Part shown: piece by piece, positions 35,750 to 43,308 of the stretch | How positions within the stretch are numbered: the first letter of the stretch is position 1 | Layout: each line of letters opens with the position of its first letter | Source of the DNA: Opitutus sp. | GTDB taxonomy: Bacteria > Verrucomicrobiota > Verrucomicrobiia > Opitutales > Opitutaceae | DNA length: 64,000 bases | Direction of reading: 5' to 3' | Assembly: GCA_024998815.1 (NCBI GenBank) | Contig: JACEUQ010000001.1 | Span: 992,001 to 1,056,000, forward strand | Program-made: the position numbers and the translations under genes | The notes under the pieces: generated by a model | What the model saw: only the letters and a program-made list of their open reading frames with translations | The model's database searches: none | What the model was told of the DNA's origin: nothing

Positions 35750-36136
35750 TCACCATAAGGTACGAATGCCGAAAGACGCGAAGGCGGGATCCCAGGTGAT
35801 GAGCACGGCGTTTTCGATCTCGGCCTGAGCGGCCAGTAGCCGGTCGAAGGGGTCGCCATGCTCCAGTGAATAACGACCTGCCTGGCGGGCATGCCCATGG
35901 TCAACCGGGAGCATCGACCACCGCTCGGCTTTGACGGTGTTATCCCATCCCAACTGGAGTCCCGACGGCAGGGCGAGCTTACCCAAGCGGTGCTTGGTTT
36001 CGACTTCGAAGACCGTGACGGCGCTCAGCCAACACCGATTGGCAGGATTGCGAATGGCCTGACGGGCTGCACGACTTAGCCGGGGGTGGTCATCGAGCCA
36101 CCACAGCACCACATGGGTATCGAGCAGCAGGTTCAC
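35750..36136 (-). CDS. PIN-domain toxin (VapC-like) within the cas operon
   Basis: 128 residues from GTG 36136, which overlaps the antitoxin stop (GTGA); the longer frame to 36181 has a non-conserved leader. The PIN pattern is NLLLDTHVVLWWLDD with the first Asp, SAVTVFEVETKHRLGKL with the acidic centre, and HGDPFDRLLAAQAEIENAVLIT with the distal Asp. PIN toxins cleave RNA. It sits between cas7 and cas4, on the same strand as the cas genes, which is not a normal I-C arrangement. Confidence 0.87.
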   Translation of the reverse strand: MNLLLDTHVVLWWLDDHPRLSRAARQAIRNPANRCWLSAVTVFEVETKHRLGKLALPSGLQLGWDNTVKAERWSMLPVDHGHARQAGRYSLEHGDPFDRLLAAQAEIENAVLITWDPAFASFGIRTLW

Positions 36137-36495
36137 GCCAAGTTCAGGGGGTCGGTCGGGCTCGTCATGAGTCCGGTGCACTCAGCCGGTAACGGAGCCA
36201 ATGCCTCAGCCGGGGGCAGCGCGCCGAACATCCCTTTAAAGCGGCCCGGTTGACGCGGTTCATCGGGCGCATGGGCCGCCAGCGGTACGAGCCGGGCGAA
36301 GGGGTGCCCGGCGCGGGCAATGATGATTTCCTCGCCGGCCTCGACCCGGCTGAGCAGTCGGGACAGTTGGGTCTTGGCCTCATGGACATTGACCACGTTG
36401 GCCAGCGAAACGAGGCGGGCCTGCGTCCCACCCCGTTTTGAGGATGATCGCTGAACTCCATTTTTGGAGGGGAGGCGCGGCTTGGTTACGGGCAT
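36133..36495 (-). CDS. Phd/YefM-family antitoxin within the cas operon
   Basis: 120 residues as drawn. The conserved part starts VVNVHEAKTQLSRLLSRVEAGEEIIIARAGHPFARLVPL, so GTG 36396 giving 87 residues is a likely alternative start. The N-terminal Phd fold binds operator DNA, and the C-terminal tail should wrap the PIN toxin encoded next. The basic leader between the two starts (KPRLPSKNGVQRSSSKRGG) is unusual for the family. It lies 110 bp downstream of cas7. Confidence 0.82.
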   Translation of the reverse strand: MPVTKPRLPSKNGVQRSSSKRGGTQARLVSLANVVNVHEAKTQLSRLLSRVEAGEEIIIARAGHPFARLVPLAAHAPDEPRQPGRFKGMFGALPPAEALAPLPAECTGLMTSPTDPLNLA

Positions 36496-36605
36496 GGAGT
36501 GAGGTTAGCTAAGTGCTTAGCTAGGTCAATGACTGGATCGCTGATGCCCCCACTGTACCACCCCGCAACTGCCGGAGTGAGAGAACACGGACGTCAGCGC
36601 GTGGG

Positions 36606-37601
36606 CTAGCTTTGACGCGGCCCGATGGCGATGTCCTGCCCTTCGTGGCGAAGGTGGAGTTTAACGCCCTTGGGCAGGTTGTCGGTCGTCCACGTGTTCA
36701 CCACGCTATAGTCGGCAAAGGACTCGGGGAAGCATTTACCCGAGGCTTTGGCCTCGTCGGAAAGCGAAACCTGGACGCCTTCGATGAGTTTATGGGCATG
36801 GGCGCAGCCGAGACGGGCCTCGCGGCGATTTTGGTCGGCGTTATTGGCGTGTTGGGTGCCGACGTGTTCAAAATCGTAGAGGCCGCGCACGATCATTTCG
36901 CCACGGGCGGCGGAGCGGTCATGCTCAAACATGGAGAGCAGCGCCTGGAAAAGAACATCGAGGTCGGCTTGGGTGAAGCCGGTTTTCTCGGCGAAAGCCG
37001 GGGAGACATAGCCCTTGGCCGCATAAAGGCCGTAGGGAACGATGTGTTTGTTGCCCATGGTGCGCTCTTTTTTGGCGTCCTCTTCTTTAGTCACCGCACA
37101 GCGAGTGATGGTCACCTCCAGCGGCGTGATGGGGTGCAGGGATTGGCCAAAGGTGAATTGCACGGGCCCACGCACCTGACCAAAAGCAGAGCCTTTGAGC
37201 ACGCCGTCGCCAGTGGAGATGACACCGCCAAAAGTGCGCACGTCGAAGAACTCGCGGCACAGCCAGTTTTTGGCGGCTTCGGCTTTTTTGGAATCGCTGG
37301 CATCTTTGGGGAGGCTTTCGGCTGCGGCGAGTTCCCCCTTCTTTTGCTCCGTTTCGATGACCGCTCCTTGTTTGATCAGGATGTTGAAGCCGTTGTCGGT
37401 GGCGCTGTCGCGGGTGGCGGGAAAAAGTTCGAGGAAGTTGCGGACTTTGCGTTTGAGGCAGACATCGGTGACGAGGCCGCGGTTGGTATTGGGGTCGAGG
37501 CGCGGCATGTTGCCGGCATCGGGGTCGCCGTTGGGGTTGCCGTTGGTGACTTCAAACAGGAGGAGGAAATCGTGACGATTGGTGAGGATGCTGGAGCTCA
37601 T
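36606..37601 (-). CDS. cas7: type I-C Cascade backbone Cas7 (Csd2)
   Basis: 331 residues starting MSSSILTNRHDFLLLFEVTN with the GNPNGDPDAGNMPRLDPNTN block that marks Csd2/Csh2 proteins. FGQVRGPVQFTFGQSLHPI and the AYAAKGYVSPAFAEKTG-like region follow. Six or so copies coat the crRNA spacer in the interference complex. It is preceded by cas8c (42-bp gap). Confidence 0.95.
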   Translation of the reverse strand: MSSSILTNRHDFLLLFEVTNGNPNGDPDAGNMPRLDPNTNRGLVTDVCLKRKVRNFLELFPATRDSATDNGFNILIKQGAVIETEQKKGELAAAESLPKDASDSKKAEAAKNWLCREFFDVRTFGGVISTGDGVLKGSAFGQVRGPVQFTFGQSLHPITPLEVTITRCAVTKEEDAKKERTMGNKHIVPYGLYAAKGYVSPAFAEKTGFTQADLDVLFQALLSMFEHDRSAARGEMIVRGLYDFEHVGTQHANNADQNRREARLGCAHAHKLIEGVQVSLSDEAKASGKCFPESFADYSVVNTWTTDNLPKGVKLHLRHEGQDIAIGPRQS

Positions 37602-37643
37602 AGTGGTGGGTTGATTTTAACGAAAAAGGGAAAGAGGCGGGGC

Positions 37644-39533
37644 TTAGGCGGTGACGGGGTTTTCTTTCTTGTTTGCGTGGCGGGCGGCCGCGTCGGCGGC
37701 GTGTTGCTGGTAAAAACCGAGGGCGAAGCGGCCTTGGGCTTGGAGGTCGAGGGTGCGAGGGAAAGAGGGCGGTAAACCGGCGCGGGCCGGCTTGAACAGG
37801 GTCAGGACGGCTTCGATCTGCTGCTGGATAAACCGCTCGTGGCCACCGAAGCGGGGCGACTTGCGGATTTTAGTGATGTGATGTCGATTCAACCGAATGA
37901 GCAGGGGCAGGACGCTCGATGGCGACACGCCGGCGGTGCCGAAGTAGCGTTCGGCCACGCCGGCACCTTCGAGCTTGAACTCGTGGGCTTTGGCTTGGGC
38001 GTCGGAAAGGATGGCGAGGAGGCGGCCGCAGTTGTAAGCGGCGTCCTCGGTGTCGGCGGTAAGTGACGGTTGAATTTCCATGATGTCGGGGGTGCGGTTG
38101 CGATTGAGAATGAGTTTAATCAGGGCGAAGCGGCTTTCGTCGTAGAGCAGGTTGTAGGTGTCGTCGCGGACGAGACGGGAGTGGAGCTGGTTGAGGATGG
38201 GCTGGAGCAGCGAAGGAGACGGCGCGGTGCCTTCGAGGGCGGCGCGGTAGAGCTGGGCAGGAATATCGGGTGAGAGGTCTTTGGCTTCGCGCACCGTAGT
38301 GCAGGAAAGCCAGTAAATGGAGAGCGGATGGTAGTCCTTTTCCTTGGCCACCGCTTTGGATGCTTTCTTGGCGGGACGGGCCGGCAGCTCGATTTCGAGC
38401 GCCTTAAACCAGGCGTGCAGATTTTCGACCGCCCGCTCCAAGCTAATATCCATCCAGTGGCGGACGACGATGCGGCCGGAGTTACCCGCCAGCGTGACGG
38501 CGTAGAAGCGGTCACGACGGGCGATTTCACGCTCGATTCCGGAAAAGGGGGCGAGCACGAAATCTCGCACTGTTTTGGGATCGGGCCGGTTTAAGAATGC
38601 AAAGGGAGTTTGGGCGACCGCCGTTTGCGCAGGCCAAAAACAAAGGCAGGTTTGGCCGATACGAATTGAGTGATTGGTGTGTCCGATCAGGTGATTCAGG
38701 GCGACGCTATACGCCGTAGCCGCCTCATCGGATGTCGGTGAATTGAGGCTTTGATCGAAGCCGTAGGATGAAAAAGCCGGTTTATCAAAGGAGACGATGG
38801 CGGCCCCGAATGACTGGGTGTTGGGCACCCCTTGAATTTTCGGGTTATGGGTCGGGGCAAGTTTCTGGTCCTCCATGCCGGTAACCAGGCAACGCCCAGT
38901 GACAAAACCGCTGCGCGCCGCAGCCACTTCGTTACCGTGACGCTCCCGCCAAAAGTGCCGGAGCGATTCATTTTCCACCAAGAGCTCGCCATTAACGCGG
39001 AAGGTGAAGTTTTCTGGACCAAGCCGCGCAACCGAGCCGCTGGCCGTTGTGAGCCACCAAGCCGACTTATCAGATTTACCATCGGTGGCTTTACCCCAGC
39101 GAAGGAAGCTCGGGGGCCGGGCCGCGAGTTGTCGGCCGAACAGGAGGAGTGCGCTTAACTCAGACGAGGGCCGGGCTAGTTGGGCTGCCTCAATTTGAGC
39201 CCAGAAATCACTGCGCTTGGCCGCATTGTTGGCATCGCGCCCCGTTCTTTTCGCTTCGGGCATAGGCGCGTCCGGATCGGCGTCCAAGCCAAACACGGCT
39301 GTAAGTCCATCGGCCATAAACTCGGACACGCCCCCGGCCACCTTGGGGCGGGTGGTTTGTGGGCAACTAAACTCCTTGCCCCGCTTGTCATCGCCGGTGG
39401 CTTGTGGTCCAGCGCCGAGGAGATTGCCGTTATTGTCTAGTTCGATGATCCATCGCACGGCCTTCGGTGAAAAGGCCAGATCGTCCAGCAGGTTCCGCGA
39501 GACCGCAAAGTCGTAGAGGTGTTTGAGCAGCAT
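37644..39533 (-). CDS. cas8c: type I-C Cascade large subunit Cas8c (Csd1)
   Basis: 629 residues, typical for Csd1. MLLKHLYDFAVSRNLLDDLAFSPKAV, RHWMDISLERAVENLHAWF, and the C-terminal Cas11-like helical part with YNCGRLLAILSDAQAKAH and RYFGTAGVSPSSVLPLLIRL are family marks. It recognises PAM and, in I-C, also encodes the small subunit from an internal start. The start lies 2 bp after the cas5 stop, showing tight coupling. Confidence 0.95.
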   Translation of the reverse strand: MLLKHLYDFAVSRNLLDDLAFSPKAVRWIIELDNNGNLLGAGPQATGDDKRGKEFSCPQTTRPKVAGGVSEFMADGLTAVFGLDADPDAPMPEAKRTGRDANNAAKRSDFWAQIEAAQLARPSSELSALLLFGRQLAARPPSFLRWGKATDGKSDKSAWWLTTASGSVARLGPENFTFRVNGELLVENESLRHFWRERHGNEVAAARSGFVTGRCLVTGMEDQKLAPTHNPKIQGVPNTQSFGAAIVSFDKPAFSSYGFDQSLNSPTSDEAATAYSVALNHLIGHTNHSIRIGQTCLCFWPAQTAVAQTPFAFLNRPDPKTVRDFVLAPFSGIEREIARRDRFYAVTLAGNSGRIVVRHWMDISLERAVENLHAWFKALEIELPARPAKKASKAVAKEKDYHPLSIYWLSCTTVREAKDLSPDIPAQLYRAALEGTAPSPSLLQPILNQLHSRLVRDDTYNLLYDESRFALIKLILNRNRTPDIMEIQPSLTADTEDAAYNCGRLLAILSDAQAKAHEFKLEGAGVAERYFGTAGVSPSSVLPLLIRLNRHHITKIRKSPRFGGHERFIQQQIEAVLTLFKPARAGLPPSFPRTLDLQAQGRFALGFYQQHAADAAARHANKKENPVTA

Positions 39534-39535
39534 GG

Positions 39536-40408
39536 TCAGTTGCCTCCTTGGATGGGACCGAGGACGCGGTCGGGGTGGCAGTCGAGGCGGGAGTTTTTGA
39601 GGTTGGCCTGGAAGAAAAGCGGATGGGGTTTGATCACCGCTGCGGTGGAGCGCTGCCGGTTAGCGCCGAACTCTTTGCGGCGCTTGGTCTGCTCGCCTTT
39701 TTTCAGTTCAAGCAGGGTTTGATCGAAGTCGCTCGCTTGGCGGGCCTCTTCGTCGGGCGTCAACCAGCGAAAACCAGCGGCACGGGCCCGGTGATCGAAG
39801 AGGTCGTAGAGCATGAGGCCGAGGGGCTCGTTAATCGGGGCGGCAGATGGCCCGAGTTCGGCGGTGCGGCGAGCGAGTGCAGCGTCGGCGTCCGGCTCCC
39901 AGTCGAAGTCGGCGGCGAACTCCCGCATGCCGAGACCGGGGCGATGGAAGCATTTACCTGCGCGGGCGCGTCCTTCGATTTCGCGGAGGTATTTGGCCAA
40001 GTTGTCGCGCGGGGGCTGGGCCAGGGGGGTGAGTCGCACCTCGGCGGTGATGAGGTATTCGACGTCTTGCAGGGCGAGCATGTTGCGCTGGGTGCCATCC
40101 TCGGCGCCACCGCCGGCGTGAATGGGCGAGACTTTATCCGGCGAGTGCATCCAGGTCTTTGCGCTGTCCAAGCTGATCACGCGGGTGACTTCGTTGCGAC
40201 GAATGGAAATCCATCGGCCACGTTTCACCACGCGGATCGAGTCGATCAGGTAATACATCTGCGGCTCCCAGAAGACGGCTTCGAGAATGCCGCGTGCGGC
40301 CGAAGGCGTCAGCACGGGGTAGCTGACGCGCTCCACCTTCATCTCGGGGCGGGTGAAGCAGGCGAAATCCCCCCAAATGCGGAGGGTGATCAGATTGGCA
40401 GTGTTCAT
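39536..40408 (-). CDS. cas5c: type I-C crRNA endonuclease Cas5c (Cas5d)
   Basis: 290 residues, somewhat longer than the usual 210-250. It opens with ITLRIWGDFACFTRPEMKVERVSYPVLTPSAARGILEAVFW, the Cas5d N-terminal fold, and later has RPGLGMREFAADFDW. In type I-C this subunit cuts pre-crRNA and holds the 5' handle. Its ATG overlaps the cas3 stop by 4 bp. A 16-bp piece matching the CRISPR repeat with one base missing lies inside (39930-39945). Confidence 0.93.
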   Translation of the reverse strand: MNTANLITLRIWGDFACFTRPEMKVERVSYPVLTPSAARGILEAVFWEPQMYYLIDSIRVVKRGRWISIRRNEVTRVISLDSAKTWMHSPDKVSPIHAGGGAEDGTQRNMLALQDVEYLITAEVRLTPLAQPPRDNLAKYLREIEGRARAGKCFHRPGLGMREFAADFDWEPDADAALARRTAELGPSAAPINEPLGLMLYDLFDHRARAAGFRWLTPDEEARQASDFDQTLLELKKGEQTKRRKEFGANRQRSTAAVIKPHPLFFQANLKNSRLDCHPDRVLGPIQGGN

Positions 40409-42744
40409 ACGGTAAAATCGTCGGGAGGGAGATTGTCCAAGAGCAGGCCGAGCGCCGGATGGTAACAGGCGGTGTCGAGGACGTAGAGTTCGAGGTTGGG
40501 CAAAAGGGGGCGGACGAGTTGACGGGAAAGGAGCAACTGAAATTTGTGGTGGCGCACGTTGACCATAAAGCGCTGGAGCCGACGCAGGTCATCGCGCTCG
40601 AACCGTCGTTGGCCGGGGGCAAGGATGCGCGTGCGGATCTCCTCAATGAGTGGAGCCGCCCACTCGCCGCCGCGAAGGTCACCGGCGACAATAACCGGGG
40701 TGCCGGAGTCCTCGATGACGTGGGCTTTGCGGGCGACATCACGGTAGCGCAGGTAACTGCGGTCCTCCTGGATGGTCGCTTCACCGGGCTTGGCGTGGTC
40801 GGTGTTCACCACCTGATAGAGCGACTGAAAATAACCGGGGAAAATGTCGCCGGAGGTAGCGAGTCGCTCGGCGGCGGTGGCCGTGTCACCCAAAGCAGCC
40901 AAGGTGAGCGCCGCTTGATCGGAGGCGGCGCGATAGACGCCGGGAGGCTGTTTGTGGTCGGCGGGGCAAAAAACATGAACGTTGCCGGTCGGACGACGGC
41001 CCTCGCGGTTGCAACGACCGGCAACTTGCACGATCGAATCCAACGGCCCAAGCGCACGCCAGACTTCAGGGAAGTCCACATCGACGCCCGCTTCGATGAG
41101 CTGGGTGGAAACGACCCGGCAAGGTTGGCCGCTGCGCAGGCGCTCGCGAATGCGGTCGATCAGCGCGAGCCGCTGCTGGGCGCACATCGATGAGGAAAGA
41201 TGAATCGGCGCTTCCTCGGGCTGCTGGTCAAAACCGTGGAGTTCACGCAGGCGCAAGCTGAGTTGCTCCCAGAGCTCGCGGGCATGGCGGGTGAGGTTGA
41301 CGACACAGAGCACCTGTGGAGTAGAGGAGAGACGGGCGGCGAGCGCGGGCCAGTCCACGGTTTCTCCGGGAGCGGGGAGCCGGTAGGTAACCCGGCGCAG
41401 TTGAGTGAAAAGCTCGTCAGGGTCGGGGGCGATTTCACGCAATTCAGTCGGCAGAAACCCGTCCGGTAGCGAGGCACAGCGGCGAAAGGCGGGCTGGGTG
41501 GCCGAGCAAAAAACGAAGCTGGTTCCGTAGTTCGTGGCCAGCTCACGCAGGACATTAAAGGTCGGCGCGAGCAGGTGGGCGGGCAGCGTTTGCACTTCGT
41601 CAAAGATGACCACCGAGCGCGGGATACGGTGAAGTTTGCGGCAACGCGTTGGGCTGGCGGCAAAGAGCGATTCGATGAACTGAACTGAGGTGGTGACGAT
41701 AACCGGGGCATCCCAGTTTTCCGCAACGAGTTCGAGACGGGAGCGCTCTTCCTCGCTGGCGTCGTCGGCAGGGGTCACGCCGGAGTGGTTTTCCAGAACG
41801 ACGTCAGCGCCGAAGATGCGCCGGTATTCAGCCGCATTTTGCTCAATGATGGAGAGATAAGGAATGACGACGATGATGCGCCGCAGCCCGTGCTGGCGTG
41901 CATGGGCGAGGGCGAAGGCCATCGACGCCAGAGTTTTCCCGCCGCCGGTAGGCACGGTGAGTGAGAAAAAGCCCGTGGGGAGAACAGCACGGTCGATAGC
42001 GGTCTCGAAAATGCGATTACGGGTGGGGGCAAGTGGACTGTGCGGGTTTTCCGAGCCCTTTCGGGTGCGCTCGGCCTGCACAGCAGCCATTAGAACGGCA
42101 GCTTCCAGCGGTGCATCGGCGGGCGGCAGAGCCGGCCAATACGCGCTATCGAGTCGGTCAGCATCCACAATACAGGAGAAAAGCAGGCGGGCGTAAAACT
42201 CGGCCGCCATCGCATCACCCTTGGCGAGTGCCGCCAGCACCCAGGGTGGTGGTGCAGGCAGGACGGGCAGCGGGCCGAGTTCTTTTTCGATACGGGTGAT
42301 GAGGGCGGGTATCGTCTCGGGAATAGCCAGACCTCGTTTGCAGCACAGGCCCTCGATATCACACTGGTTGTGTAGCCCCGCGTGGTGGCCCGCGATAGCC
42401 AGTGCTGTGCAGGGAATTTGATTCTGTTCGGCGGCAGCCCAAGCAGCACCGAAGATGGCATGCTGTGTTTCCGCGCTGCTGGAGCGTTCACCGCATAAGT
42501 AGGACTGAAACTCTGCGCGATATTTCCCCAAATCATGCAACAGACCCGCGAGGCGGGCCTCGTCGCTGGCCCCAAACGGGGCGGCGAAGGTGGCCGCCAG
42601 TTCGGCGACGTTGCGCAGGTGGTCGGCCAAGGGCTGCCATTTACCCGAGCTTTCCGGCAACCGCTTCCCCAGCGCATCCTCCGCCGTGTGCGCGTAGTAG
42701 CGCTGGGATGCGGCGGACCAAGGATGCGATACAGGAGAACTCAT
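40405..42744 (-). CDS. cas3: CRISPR helicase-nuclease Cas3
   Basis: 779 residues. The N-terminal HD nuclease domain has HLRNVAELAATFA and LLHDLGKYRAEFQSYL (about residue 70) and AGHHAGLHN. The SF2 helicase has Walker A TVPTGGGKTLASMAFA (about 263), DEVQ in VVIFDEVQTLPAHL, FCSATQPAF, and VAGRCNREGR motif VI. It degrades target DNA recruited by Cascade. It is the first gene of the leftward cas operon, so the operon promoter should be within 42745-42900. Confidence 0.96.
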   Translation of the reverse strand: MSSPVSHPWSAASQRYYAHTAEDALGKRLPESSGKWQPLADHLRNVAELAATFAAPFGASDEARLAGLLHDLGKYRAEFQSYLCGERSSSAETQHAIFGAAWAAAEQNQIPCTALAIAGHHAGLHNQCDIEGLCCKRGLAIPETIPALITRIEKELGPLPVLPAPPPWVLAALAKGDAMAAEFYARLLFSCIVDADRLDSAYWPALPPADAPLEAAVLMAAVQAERTRKGSENPHSPLAPTRNRIFETAIDRAVLPTGFFSLTVPTGGGKTLASMAFALAHARQHGLRRIIVVIPYLSIIEQNAAEYRRIFGADVVLENHSGVTPADDASEEERSRLELVAENWDAPVIVTTSVQFIESLFAASPTRCRKLHRIPRSVVIFDEVQTLPAHLLAPTFNVLRELATNYGTSFVFCSATQPAFRRCASLPDGFLPTELREIAPDPDELFTQLRRVTYRLPAPGETVDWPALAARLSSTPQVLCVVNLTRHARELWEQLSLRLRELHGFDQQPEEAPIHLSSSMCAQQRLALIDRIRERLRSGQPCRVVSTQLIEAGVDVDFPEVWRALGPLDSIVQVAGRCNREGRRPTGNVHVFCPADHKQPPGVYRAASDQAALTLAALGDTATAAERLATSGDIFPGYFQSLYQVVNTDHAKPGEATIQEDRSYLRYRDVARKAHVIEDSGTPVIVAGDLRGGEWAAPLIEEIRTRILAPGQRRFERDDLRRLQRFMVNVRHHKFQLLLSRQLVRPLLPNLELYVLDTACYHPALGLLLDNLPPDDFTV

Positions 42745-43308
42745 ACGAGATACCGACTTTAGTGGAGGGGGTTGGACATCTACGGGGGTGCACCCTCGTC
42801 ATGCGCGTTTTTTTTGAGTTAGTCGCAGTCTCTTGTGTAAACCAAGTACGGAATACATATTTAAACATGAACAACCGACTCATCGCTGTTACTTGAACGT
42901 CATTACGAGTAGGCATGTTGCCGATGCTCGTGTCGCCGACCTATCTTCATAGGCGGCGCGCGCCACTGCACAGGTGCATCGCCTCTCTCTCCGAGTGCGG
43001 CCGTTGAAAGCAAGTCGCCCGGACGTATCGACCACGACACCTGCAAAGGCGGCATAGTCTAACAGAGACACCGAGTAAGCCCGTGAAGGTTTGCTTGATG
43101 AGGCGGTCGGGTTGCAACCCGGCCGCCTTTTTCGTCTCGGGCGACTGCGCACACCGTGGCCCCTTTAAACTTCTAATCAAGACGAGGCCGTCAAACCCCG
43201 TGCGGATTCATCCCCTTGTCATTCGCCACATAAAAGCCGCAGGCTTCCACCCACGCGCGGCTTGCCAAGCCCACCGCTCACCACTGAGGATCGGCTCAAT
43301 AAACCGAG
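42745..43308. other. cas promoter region and orphan-terminator region
   Basis: About 560 bp without a protein gene. The cas3-proximal part has an 8-T run, AT-rich sequence near 42840-42870 and a GGGTGCACCC palindrome at 42786-42795, and presumably holds the leftward cas promoter. The right part contains a plus-strand terminator (43102-43132) with no recognised gene before it. Confidence 0.5.
43102..43132 (+). terminator. orphan Rho-independent terminator
   Basis: The 12-bp stem GGCGGTCGGGTT / AACCCGGCCGCC (one mismatch-type G-T pair) is followed by T5 at 43128-43132. No plus-strand protein gene ends before it; the nearest upstream gene, cas3, points the other way. A short non-coding transcript starting somewhere in 42850-43080 would explain it. 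Confidence 0.75.

Noticed and set aside
36612-37775. 387-residue plus-strand frame opposite cas7
   Set aside because: Shadow of cas7; Gly/Val/Ala-rich nonsense composition.
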